Shown one piece after another: positions 1-8,421 of a stretch of DNA of 64,000 nt. Position 1 is the first letter of the stretch. Every line of letters starts with the position of its first letter. The translations under genes were made by a program, and so were the position numbers. The notes beneath the pieces were generated by a model. That model was not told the DNA's origin. It saw nothing but the letters and a program-made list of their open reading frames with translations, and did no database searches. The stretch spans positions 1-64,000 of the forward strand of contig DVKD01000039.1 in the NCBI GenBank assembly GCA_018716285.1, given 5' to 3'. The stretch comes from Candidatus Merdivicinus faecavium. Its GTDB lineage: Bacteria; Bacillota; Clostridia; Oscillospirales; Ruminococcaceae.

Positions 1-15
1 GTAATTCTCTGCCAT
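1..15 (-). CDS. 5' end of a minus-strand gene running off the left edge (starts MAENY...)
   Basis: Reverse complement reads TAAGGAGGGTCCAT-ATGGCAGAGAATTAC: strong SD followed by ATG. Only five codons visible, so product cannot be assigned. Confidence 0.6.
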
Positions 16-87
16 ATGGACCCTCCTTACCCCATCCCGGACGGGACGGATCTTGCATTTTCCGGCGTAAAGCACGCCAACACTTTA

Positions 88-116
88 ATTGTATCGTAGA
101 TTAACCGCAAAGTCAA
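88..116 (-). promoter_or_regulatory. Sigma-A type promoter for the left-edge minus-strand gene
   Basis: Minus strand TTGACT (111-116), 17 nt spacer, TACAAT (88-93). Confidence 0.65.
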
Positions 117-184
117 GCATATTTTGTAAAGCTTTTGTTTTGAGAAAATGAACTAAGTTTTTTCAACTTTTTTGAAAAATACTA

Positions 185-213
185 TTGACAACGTCTGCAT
201 CCCGTGCTATACT
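185..213 (+). promoter_or_regulatory. Near-consensus sigma-A promoter driving the ORF-poor region
   Basis: TTGACA (185-190), 17 nt spacer, TATACT (208-213). Confidence 0.8.
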
Positions 214-266
214 ATAACCATAGAAGATAATCAAATATCTTCAAAGAAACAGAAAGGGTGATTCCG

Positions 267-317
267 ATGGACAATATTGAATCTTGTTTTATCCGAATCA
301 GCGGAGACCGTTCGTAA
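267..317 (+). CDS. Candidate 16-aa ORF (MDNIESCFIRISGDRS) at the 5' end of the candidate transcript
   Basis: Preceded by AAAGGGTGATTCCG, about 50 nt downstream of the predicted transcription start. Confidence 0.4.
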   Translation: MDNIESCFIRISGDRS

Positions 318-598
318 AACCTTTCGATGCAGATTTCTGAGAGAATTTTTCTTAAGTGAATCGATCCGTGAAAGCTTCCAGAAAATCATTTCAGCCAATG
401 CTTTCGTTAGAAGATCAGCGAATCAAAAAGGTAAATTCCAGAAGACATCTCATGTTTGGAGGACTTCCCTCATTTGAATTTTACGAAACCGTTTGATTAT
501 TTTCTATTTGAAATAATCCGCTGATTCCGGATAAACGACATCGCTACAATTGAATAGCCCAGACGGGCAAAACCAAACATTCTGAACCAGACAGCAAA

Positions 599-993
599 CA
601 GGAGTGAGTCCAATGGAGAAGGATCCCTTCCCCAAATAACCGATGTCATCGTTTTCCCTATCTGACGTACAACCGTTCCCATTCGAAATTCGGAGCGAAC
701 AGCGTAAGACAGAAAGCCGAAACGCACGATTCATTTGCAGGAGTGAGTCCCATGAAATAGTCATTCCCTCTTTCCCGCTTATCATTCGCAGAAATGAAGC
801 ATAAGAAAAGGAATGAGTCCCATGTACGCATGACCCTGTTGATAAAGAGATTTATCGTCTGATTCAGGAGTGAGTCCCATGCAGTAATCAGTCCTTATCA
901 ATAGAAACCGCTTTTCGAAAATTATCCGTGAATGTCTCTTCGCAGGATATCTAGGAAAACGGAACTGAAATTGATGCAGGAGTGAGTCCGATG
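599..993 (+). repeat. Five dispersed copies of a 17-nt SD/start motif (CAGGAGTGAGTCCCATG)
   Basis: Copies at 599-615, 738-754, 808-824, 865-881, 977-993; a diverged relative at 253-269. Each ATG is followed by a short ORF: MEKDPFPK*, MK*, MYA*, MQ*, MK*. Confidence 0.85.
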
Positions 994-1307
994 AAGTAGT
1001 ATTTCTCCTTTCGCCGCAAGCAGAAAACGGTCTTACTATGAAAGCAAAAAGGCAGTCAGAATCGTGAGTGCAAAAGCGATCGCAGATGACCGAAACAAAA
1101 GCTGCGGGCAGAAACAGGAGACCGATCCCGTTCCAGATAGAAACAGTCATTTTCCATAATCTAGCCTGTCCGGAAATTATCCCGAAACAGTGAAAGCAGA
1201 CGATGCAGTTTTAGATGACAGAAATTGCATAAGCATTGAAAAGACTGATGGAAACTGGAAAGGAAATCATTATTCGTGGAGGAAATCATTGTTGATTAGT
1301 GAGATGT

Positions 1308-1338
1308 AGCGCCGCCTTTCGTTGGAAAAGGCGGCGCT
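1308..1338. terminator. Hairpin at the end of the ORF-poor region
   Basis: AGCGCCGCCTTT-cgttgga-AAAGGCGGCGCT, 12 bp perfect stem; following U-tract is weak, so termination is uncertain. Confidence 0.5.
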
Positions 1339-1435
1339 TGTGGTTATATTTCACATCCTCCCCCCTTTTTTGCGGTATATTTTTCCGGTTTTGGGAAAAG
1401 CTATGGGCAAACAAACCGCAAAAGGGGGATTTTTC

Positions 1436-2773
1436 ATGCTTCATATCCGCACCCGCGTGCGGCTCGTCACCTTTGCCGCCGCCGCGATCCTGGTCTGCGG
1501 CGGGATGGCGTGGCAAAACTACCGGATGGCCCAAAAGTACAAAAACGCCCTGGAGGTCTCTTACCTCCGGGCGATGGAGGATCTCTCCTCCTACACTGAA
1601 AACATCTCTTCCGCCCTTATCAAGGGGATGTACGCCGGCACCCCGGAGCAGCTCAACGCCCTGACCGCCAAGCTCTGGAAGGAAGCCTCCGCCGCCAAGG
1701 TCGCCCTCTCCCAGATCCCGACCAGCCGCTACAACCTCGAAAACACCTACAAATTCCTCTCCCAGGTCGGCGAATACGCCGTTTCCCTCGCGAAAAAGTC
1801 GGAAAACGGGGAGCAGCTTTCCGACGAGGACCGGGAAAACCTGAAAGCCCTGTCCGGCTACGCGCAGGGCCTTGAGGAGAGCATGCTCATCATCCAGGAC
1901 GAGGTCCGCAGCGGGCGGATGAGCATCGGCGCAGCCGAGGAGATGGCGGACGGCATCCAGGCGGACGCCGCCTCCGACCTGGCCGAGGATCTCGCCGAAT
2001 TCGAGGAGGGCTTCACCGCCTACCCCACCCTCATCTATGACGGCCCCTTCTCCGACCACCTGCTCGAGATCGAGCCCCGCCGGCTGGAGGGCGAGGAGGA
2101 AATCACCCTCGCAGAGGCGCGGGAAAAGGCCGCCGCGGCCTTTAACGTCGATTCCGGCCTCATGTCCAACGAGTCGGAGGAACACAGCAGCATGCCCTCC
2201 TTCACCTTCTCTTTTGAAAACCGCTCGGCTGCCGTGACCATGCAGGGCGGCTACCTCAGCTACCTCACCGACCCGCGCACCCCCGGCGAACGCACTCTCA
2301 CGCCGGAGGAGGCGGTGGCCAAGGCGGAGAATTACCTGGCCTGGCTTGAGATCCCCGACATGCAGGTCACCTACTATGAAATCGCCGACAATGTCCTCAC
2401 CGCAAACTTCGCCTACACCGAGGGGGATGTGCTCTTCTATCCCGACCTCATCAAGGTGAGCGTCGCGATGGACAACGGCGGCATCCTCGGCTTTGACGCC
2501 CGGGCCTATCTGACGAGCAACTGCGAGCGCGGCCTTGCGGCGCCCCTGATCTCAGAGGAGGAGGCGCGCAAGTCGGTGAGCCCGGCCCTGGAAATCCAGA
2601 GCACCCGGCTCGCGGTCATCCCGTCGGACGGGAAACAGGAGCGCTACTGCTACGAATTCCACTGCCTGGCGGAAGACGGCGAAGAGCTCTTAGTCTACGT
2701 CAACGCCGATACCGGACGGGAGGAGCAGATCCTCATCCTCATGATCGACGAAAACGGGACCCTCGTCATCTGA
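1436..2773 (+). CDS. ypeB: Germination protein YpeB
   Basis: Translation from ATG 1436 (AGGGGG SD) has an N-terminal TM segment and YpeB-like sequence and PepSY-like repeats (MLHIRTRVRLVTFAAAAILVCGGMAWQNYRMAQKYKNALEVSYLRAMEDL...). Confidence 0.85.
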   Translation: MLHIRTRVRLVTFAAAAILVCGGMAWQNYRMAQKYKNALEVSYLRAMEDLSSYTENISSALIKGMYAGTPEQLNALTAKLWKEASAAKVALSQIPTSRYNLENTYKFLSQVGEYAVSLAKKSENGEQLSDEDRENLKALSGYAQGLEESMLIIQDEVRSGRMSIGAAEEMADGIQADAASDLAEDLAEFEEGFTAYPTLIYDGPFSDHLLEIEPRRLEGEEEITLAEAREKAAAAFNVDSGLMSNESEEHSSMPSFTFSFENRSAAVTMQGGYLSYLTDPRTPGERTLTPEEAVAKAENYLAWLEIPDMQVTYYEIADNVLTANFAYTEGDVLFYPDLIKVSVAMDNGGILGFDARAYLTSNCERGLAAPLISEEEARKSVSPALEIQSTRLAVIPSDGKQERYCYEFHCLAEDGEELLVYVNADTGREEQILILMIDENGTLVI

Positions 2774-2785
2774 CCCACGCGCAAA

Positions 2786-2826
2786 AACCGCCCGCTTCCC
2801 TTTTGCCGAATGGGAAGCGGGCGGTT
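2786..2826. terminator. Bidirectional intrinsic terminator between convergent ypeB and pcrA
   Basis: AACCGCCCGCTTCCC...GGGAAGCGGGCGGTT stem with A/T-rich flanks. Confidence 0.85.
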
Positions 2827-2828
2827 CT

Positions 2829-5195
2829 TTATACTTTTTGCAGCTTTGCGAAGTTCGCCATGATCTTTTTGGTGCCGACCCGGTCGAAGGCGGTCTCGAC
2901 GAGGTTGTCGTTGCCCATCGGGGTGATGGAGAGGACGGTCCCCTCCCCGAAGACCTTGTGCCGCACCCGGTCGCCGACCCGGAAGCTGACCGCGGCCGCC
3001 GCCTTGGGCCGGGAGGCGCCCGCCACTGCCGCCGGCCGCGCGGGCGGAGGCGGGGGGGCCTGCCGCTGCCGGGACGCGCCGAAGGAGCGGTACTGCGAAA
3101 TGGTGTCGTCGATCCGCTCGATATTTTCCGCCGGGATCTCCTCCGCGAAGCGGGAGACGCGGTTGCGGTTGGTGGTGCCGAAGACCATCCGGGCCGCCGC
3201 ATGGGTGATGTAGAGCTGCTGCTTGGCCCGGGTGATGGCCACATAGGCGAGGCGGCGCTCCTCCTCAAGCTCAGCGGTGTCGTAAAGGACGCGCGGCGAC
3301 GGGAAGATGCCGTCCTCCATCCCCGGCAGGAAAACGACCGGGAACTCGAGCCCTTTGGAGCTGTGCATGGTCATCAAAACGACGGCGTCGTCGGCGTTGT
3401 TCATGCTGTCAAGGTCGGTGTAGAGGGCGATCTCCTCGAGGAAGCCGGAGAGGTTCCCCTCGGGGTTCTGCTGCTCGTACTTGACCAGGGTGGATTTGAG
3501 CTCGCCGATGTTCTCGAGGCGGTTCTTGCCCTCCTCGCCCTGGGCGCTCAGCATGGCGCGGTAGCCGGTCCTGTCGAGCAGGTCTTCCAGCAGGATGTCG
3601 AGCGGCTGGGTGAGCGCCTCGTCCCGCAGCTCCTCGATCATCCGGGCAAAGTCCATCAGCACCCCCGCCTTGCGGGAGAGGACGGTGTAGGCGCCGGCGT
3701 TTTTGAGCACCTCAAAGACGCTCTGCCCGCTCTTGGCCGCGATTTCCTCGGCGGAGAGCATGGTCGCCTCGCCGATGGAGCGCTTGGGCTCGTTGATGAT
3801 GCGGCGCAGCCGGATGATGTCGCTCGGGTTGTTGATGACGCTCAAATAGGCGACGAGGTCCTTGATCTCCTTGCGCTCGAAGAACTTGGTGCCGCCGAAC
3901 AGCCGGTAGGGGATGCCCGCCTTGATGAAATACTGCTCAATGACGCCGGACTGGGCGTTCATCCGGTAGAGGACGGCGTGGTCGCCGTAGCGCATCCCTT
4001 TGGAGACGTCCTCCTCGACAGTGTCGGCGATGAATTTCGCCTCGGCGTGCTCGTCGGAGAGCTTGCGCAGCTGGATCTTCTGGCCCGCGCCGTTCTCGGT
4101 CCAGAGGTTTTTGCCCTTGCGGGCCATATTGTGGCGGATGACCTCGTTGGCGGCGTCGAGGATGTTCTGGGTGGAGCGGTAGTTCTGCTCGAGCCGGATG
4201 ACGGCCGTGCCGGGGAACTGCTGTTCAAAGCTCAGGATGTTCTCGATGGTCGCGCCGCGGAACTTGTAGATGCTCTGGTCGTCGTCGCCGACGACACAGA
4301 GGTTTTTGTGGGCGCGCGCCAGCAGGCTCACCAGCTTAAACTGGGCGTGGTTGGTGTCCTGGTACTCGTCGACGAGGATGTAGCGCCAGCGGTTCTGGTA
4401 GTACTCGAGGACGTCGGGGTACTGCTCGAAGAGCTCGACCGTCTTGCAGATGATATCGTCGAAATCGAGGGCGTTTGCCTGTAGAAGGCGGGACTGGTAG
4501 CGCTGGTAGACCTTGGCGATCTCCTGCTTGCGGTAGTCGCTGCCGACAGTCAGGAGGTAATCCCGCGGGGAGATCATATTATCCTTGGCCCGGCTGATCT
4601 CGCCCAAAATCGCCTTGGGCTTGAAGAGCTTGTCGTTTAAGTTCAATTCGTTCATGCAGTCCTTGATGAGCCGCTGGCTGTCGTCCGCGTCGTAGATGGT
4701 GAAGCTCCTGCTATAGCCCAGCCGCTCGATGTCCCGCCGCAGGATGCGGACGCAGCAGGAGTGGAAGGTCGAGGCCGCGACATCGAGCGCCTCCTCCCCC
4801 AGCATGAGCTGGAGGCGGTCCTTCATCTCATTGGCTGCCTTGTTTGTAAAGGTGATGGCGAGGATGTTCCAGGGGCGGACCGGGTAGCGCCCGATCAGCT
4901 CGCTCAGGATCTCGTCCGGGACGTTTTCCCCGTCCAGATAGGCCTGCAGGACGGAGAGCTGCTCCTCCCCGATCCCGTCCGGCATCCAGGCGGAGGGCTT
5001 CGCGTTGCCGAAGCGGATCATATAGGCGATGCGGTTGATGATGACGGTGGTCTTGCCGCTCCCCGCGCCGGCGAGGATGAGGACGGGCCCGTCCATCTGG
5101 AAAATCGCCTCCCGCTGCATGGGGTTCATCTTGGAAAAGCGCTTTTCGAGGACCTTGTCCTTGAGCGCCAGATATTGTTCCTTAAGTTCCAGCAT
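2829..5195 (-). CDS. pcrA: ATP-dependent DNA helicase PcrA/UvrD
   Basis: LAGAGSGKTTVIINRIAYMI Walker A, ILAITFTNKAANEM, VDEYQDTNHAQ, VVGDDDQSIYKFRGA, LEQNYRST; SF1A helicase motifs and PcrA-like C-terminus. Confidence 0.95.
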   Translation of the reverse strand: MLELKEQYLALKDKVLEKRFSKMNPMQREAIFQMDGPVLILAGAGSGKTTVIINRIAYMIRFGNAKPSAWMPDGIGEEQLSVLQAYLDGENVPDEILSELIGRYPVRPWNILAITFTNKAANEMKDRLQLMLGEEALDVAASTFHSCCVRILRRDIERLGYSRSFTIYDADDSQRLIKDCMNELNLNDKLFKPKAILGEISRAKDNMISPRDYLLTVGSDYRKQEIAKVYQRYQSRLLQANALDFDDIICKTVELFEQYPDVLEYYQNRWRYILVDEYQDTNHAQFKLVSLLARAHKNLCVVGDDDQSIYKFRGATIENILSFEQQFPGTAVIRLEQNYRSTQNILDAANEVIRHNMARKGKNLWTENGAGQKIQLRKLSDEHAEAKFIADTVEEDVSKGMRYGDHAVLYRMNAQSGVIEQYFIKAGIPYRLFGGTKFFERKEIKDLVAYLSVINNPSDIIRLRRIINEPKRSIGEATMLSAEEIAAKSGQSVFEVLKNAGAYTVLSRKAGVLMDFARMIEELRDEALTQPLDILLEDLLDRTGYRAMLSAQGEEGKNRLENIGELKSTLVKYEQQNPEGNLSGFLEEIALYTDLDSMNNADDAVVLMTMHSSKGLEFPVVFLPGMEDGIFPSPRVLYDTAELEEERRLAYVAITRAKQQLYITHAAARMVFGTTNRNRVSRFAEEIPAENIERIDDTISQYRSFGASRQRQAPPPPPARPAAVAGASRPKAAAAVSFRVGDRVRHKVFGEGTVLSITPMGNDNLVETAFDRVGTKKIMANFAKLQKV

Positions 5196-5259
5196 AGTCA
5201 TTTCCTTTTCTGTCATAATGTCATGGGCAGATTCATTATACACCAGACGGCGGAAGATT

Positions 5260-6447
5260 TCAACGGGGAAGTTCCGCTCCGGCCTCCGCCTTCATATTTC
5301 CCCGGAAAAGCCATGCCGCGAGGAGGACGGTGATCGGCACCGAAAACAGAATGCCGATGCTGCCGACGATGGCCTGCACCACCTCGACGACGATCATCTC
5401 GAAGTTTAACATCATCAGCGGGTTGCGGTTGTAGGCGGTGAAGAGCAGCACCACCGCCATCGAGCCGCCCAGATAGGCGAGGATCAGGGTGTTGGTCATG
5501 GTGCCGATGGCGTCGCGGCCGATGTTCATCCCCGCCGCGATCATCCGCTTCGTCCCCCCGGGCCCGCCGACCTCAAAGGAGAGCTCGTACATCGCCGAGG
5601 TGATGGACATGGACACGTCCATGATCGCCCCGAGGGAGCCGATGAGGATCCCGCCCCAGACCACCCCGCGCAGGTCGATGGAGACGTCGCCGCTGAGCAT
5701 CATGAGGAAGGTGTATTCGGTGTCGAGGATGCCGGTGATCTTGAGTGCGCTGTTGACAATGAGCGCCAGCACGCCGGCCACCGCCACCCCGCCGCTATTG
5801 CCGGCCACCGCGCAGAGGGTCTTGCGGTTGAGTCCCCCCAGCAGGGCCAGGCTCGACAGGATGACAAAGAGGCTGACGACGATGGTCGAGGCGTACACAT
5901 TGCGGCCGGTCAGGATGGCGGGGATATAGACGCAGAAAAGGGCGGCAAAGGTGATAAGAAGGGCGATGACGGTCGCGGCCCCCTTCCACCGGCCGATCAC
6001 GACGACCAGAAGCAGGAAGGCCGCCGCAAGCCAGATCATCCCGGGGATGCGGTTCTGCCCGCCGTAAATCCACTGGTACTCGGTGTCAAGCCCCATCTGG
6101 TAGGCGTCGAGGACGAGGATGCGGTCCCCTTCCGCAACGGGATCGGGCTTTGGCAGGACCATCGGCTCGATGGTCTGCTGCATCTCGAGCACCTGCCCGT
6201 CGTACTCCCCTGAGGTCATCCGCGCGCGGAAGATGATGACCTCGGTGGCGGAGCCCTCCACAACGCTTTGCTCATACCGGTCGACCACCTCGACAACGGT
6301 GGCGGTCTCGCACTCCTCCTCGACGGCGTCGGTCGGCTGGTACCGGCAGACCCGCCAGCCGATGAGCAGAAAGAGGGCGGACAGAAGGAGCACAAAGGCC
6401 CGTTCCACAGCGGGCCAGATGCTTTTCCGCGGCTTTGTTTCCATCAT
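5260..6447 (-). CDS. YibE/F family membrane protein
   Basis: Multi-TM protein with YibE/F-like sequence (GRNVYASTIVVSLFVILSSLALLGGLNRKTLCAVAGNSGGVAVAG, GSLGAIMDVSMSITSAMYE). Confidence 0.85.
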   Translation of the reverse strand: MMETKPRKSIWPAVERAFVLLLSALFLLIGWRVCRYQPTDAVEEECETATVVEVVDRYEQSVVEGSATEVIIFRARMTSGEYDGQVLEMQQTIEPMVLPKPDPVAEGDRILVLDAYQMGLDTEYQWIYGGQNRIPGMIWLAAAFLLLVVVIGRWKGAATVIALLITFAALFCVYIPAILTGRNVYASTIVVSLFVILSSLALLGGLNRKTLCAVAGNSGGVAVAGVLALIVNSALKITGILDTEYTFLMMLSGDVSIDLRGVVWGGILIGSLGAIMDVSMSITSAMYELSFEVGGPGGTKRMIAAGMNIGRDAIGTMTNTLILAYLGGSMAVVLLFTAYNRNPLMMLNFEMIVVEVVQAIVGSIGILFSVPITVLLAAWLFRGNMKAEAGAELPR

Positions 6448-6499
6448 GCGTCTCCTTTCTCACAATGATGTGCGGCACAGCATGTGCAGCACAGCAAAA

Positions 6500-6520
6500 C
6501 GGGCCGTTCTCGACGGCCCG
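6500..6520 (-). terminator. Intrinsic terminator-like hairpin
   Basis: CGGGCCGttctcgaCGGCCCG, followed on the minus strand by TTTTG. Confidence 0.6.
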
Positions 6521-6547
6521 GATATTTTATACAATCAAAGGGAGGCA

Positions 6548-7435
6548 TTACTCCACCGGGATGCCGTGCCGCTCGAGCAGCGCGCGGGAGACGTCGGCCA
6601 CCAGCTTGACGGCCGTTTCGGCGGCTTCCGGCGGCAGCAGCTCGGAGGTAGAAGTGGCTTCCGAGGAAAACTCGCCCTGATACCCAATCTCCTTGAGGGT
6701 TTCGAGAAACGCGTCCCAGTCGATGTTGCCGTAGCCGCAGACGAGGTGATCGTCCCGCTCCGACCAGTTGTCGTGGACGTGCAGGCATTTGAGCATCCCG
6801 CCCAGCTTGCGGGCGGCCAGGGAGGGCGATTCGCGGTGGATGTTGGAATGCCCGGTGTCGAGGCAGACGCAGACCCACTCGCTGTCAAGCCGGCGGGCGC
6901 ATTCGAGCATCTCCTCTATTGTCGAAAAGGTCGTCCGGCAGAGGCGCTTGACCGCCGGGTCCCAGCCGAACATATTCTCCAGCGCGATGGAGACCCTGTG
7001 CTTTTCAGCAAGCGGGAGCAGCTCACGGTAGAATTCCACATTGAGGGAGAGGTACTCCCCTGCCTTTTCCCCATTGATGCCGTCCGGGAACATGCGCGGA
7101 TGGATGACAAGGTACGGCGCGCCCAGGATCTCGCAGACCCGGAAGAACCGCCGCGTGACCTCCATCTTCCGCTGTACGACGGCCGGCGCGTCGCCGTAAA
7201 ACAGCATCGGCGCATGCGCCTGGGAAAAGATGATGCCGCTCTCATCCGCCGCCTTGCGGAGGGAATGCGCATACTCCTCCCAGCCGTCCTGCAGGTAAAT
7301 GCTGTCCGGCCCGTCGTGCAGGTAGCCGCTGTAGTCGAGGGCGCTGACCCCCAGCTCCGCGTAGCGGGCGACGGCCTGCCGCTCATCGCGGTACACCTTC
7401 CGCAGCATGTCCGAGCATACTCCAATTCTCATCAA
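6548..7435 (-). CDS. Sugar phosphate isomerase/epimerase (xylose isomerase-like TIM barrel)
   Basis: Motifs IHPRMFPDG, IALENMFGWDPAVKR, VCVCLDTGHSNIHRE, LKCLHVHDN typical of AP endonuclease 2 family. Confidence 0.85.
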   Translation of the reverse strand: MMRIGVCSDMLRKVYRDERQAVARYAELGVSALDYSGYLHDGPDSIYLQDGWEEYAHSLRKAADESGIIFSQAHAPMLFYGDAPAVVQRKMEVTRRFFRVCEILGAPYLVIHPRMFPDGINGEKAGEYLSLNVEFYRELLPLAEKHRVSIALENMFGWDPAVKRLCRTTFSTIEEMLECARRLDSEWVCVCLDTGHSNIHRESPSLAARKLGGMLKCLHVHDNWSERDDHLVCGYGNIDWDAFLETLKEIGYQGEFSSEATSTSELLPPEAAETAVKLVADVSRALLERHGIPVE

Positions 7436-7444
7436 AAAATCCTC

Positions 7445-8317
7445 CTATCTTTCGGCGCCGAAAAAGAACAGCGCGATGGTCCCCGGCCCCGAATGGCTGC
7501 CGATGACCGGACCGATGGTGCTGTAGACGATCTCCTTGACCTTGCACCGGGAACGAACCTGCTTGCCGACATATTCGGCGTCCTCGCGCGCGCCGCCGTC
7601 GCTGATGAAGATGGTCTGCCCCTCTTTCGGGTCGCAGGTCTTGACCATATGGTCGACCAGCGCGTCGAGGGAGCGGCGGCGTCCCCGCACCTTTTCCATC
7701 GGGATGAGGTGGCCCTCATTGTCGACGTGCATGACCGGCTTGATCCCCAAGGCGGTGCCGATGACGGCGACGGTCGGGCTCACCCGTCCGCCCCGCTTGA
7801 GATGGAAGAGGTCGTCGACGGTAAACCAGTGGCAGAGGTGCAGGCGGTTGTCCGCGACCCACTGCGCGAGCGCGTCGATGTCCATCCCCTCCGCCTTTTT
7901 GCAGGCGGCCGTATAGACGAGGAGGCCCTCGCCCCCCGACGCGGCCAGCGTGTCGACGCAGACGATCTTCGCCTCAGGGTAACGGCTCCTCAGCTCCTCC
8001 GCGGCCAGAAGGGAACTCTGGTAAGTGCCGCTCAAGCCCGAGGAAAAGCCGAGGTAGAGGACGTCCTTCCCCTCCCGCAGGATCGGTTCGAAGACCTCGA
8101 GGAAGGTCTGCTGGTTGATCTGGGAGGTGGTCGAGGTCTTGCCCGCCTTTAAGCCGGCGTAAAACTCCTGCATGTTGTACTCCCGCTCGTCGGGATAGTT
8201 GTGATAGGATTTGCCGTCGATGTGGAATTCCATCGGAATCACGGTGACGTCGATCTTTTCCAGTACGGAAACCGCGAGGTCGGCGGTGGAATCGGTGACA
8301 ATCTGGTAATCGCGCAT
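7445..8317 (-). CDS. DegV family fatty-acid-binding protein
   Basis: IVTDSTADL N-terminus, TSQINQQTFLEVFEPIL, LYLGFSSGLSGTYQSS, VNHIGPVIGSHSGPGTIALFFFG-type C-terminus. Confidence 0.93.
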   Translation of the reverse strand: MRDYQIVTDSTADLAVSVLEKIDVTVIPMEFHIDGKSYHNYPDEREYNMQEFYAGLKAGKTSTTSQINQQTFLEVFEPILREGKDVLYLGFSSGLSGTYQSSLLAAEELRSRYPEAKIVCVDTLAASGGEGLLVYTAACKKAEGMDIDALAQWVADNRLHLCHWFTVDDLFHLKRGGRVSPTVAVIGTALGIKPVMHVDNEGHLIPMEKVRGRRRSLDALVDHMVKTCDPKEGQTIFISDGGAREDAEYVGKQVRSRCKVKEIVYSTIGPVIGSHSGPGTIALFFFGAER

Positions 8318-8421
8318 AAAATGACCCCCTTCATCTTTCTGGTATTATTATACTCGATTCCCGGCCCAAAAGCAAGGAAAAGGCCCCGGAATTTTTACTT
8401 TTTGGTGAATCGGCACAAACA

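Larger units (their letters stand above)
220..1340 (+). ncRNA. Candidate long, mostly non-coding transcript carrying an array of SD-ATG mini-ORFs
   Basis: Strong promoter at 185-213, lower GC than flanks, no convincing long ORF on either strand, 12-bp hairpin at 1308-1338 near the end, and repeated CAGGAGTGAGTCCCATG motifs. Confidence 0.5.

Noticed and set aside
599-993. CRISPR-like array
   Set aside because: Repeats are only 17 nt, spacing is irregular (57-139 nt), and no cas genes are present.
504-1150. Minus-strand ORFs across the ORF-poor region (e.g. 504-785, 782-1150)
   Set aside because: No convincing SD, low-complexity random-looking translations; shared MGLTP/WDSLL bits are only the reverse complement of the repeat.
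2838-4484. 548-aa plus-strand ORF
   Set aside because: Antisense shadow of pcrA.
6119-8152. 677-aa plus-strand ORF
   Set aside because: Shadow ORF antisense to clear YibE/F, isomerase and DegV genes; composition typical of GC-rich antisense frames.
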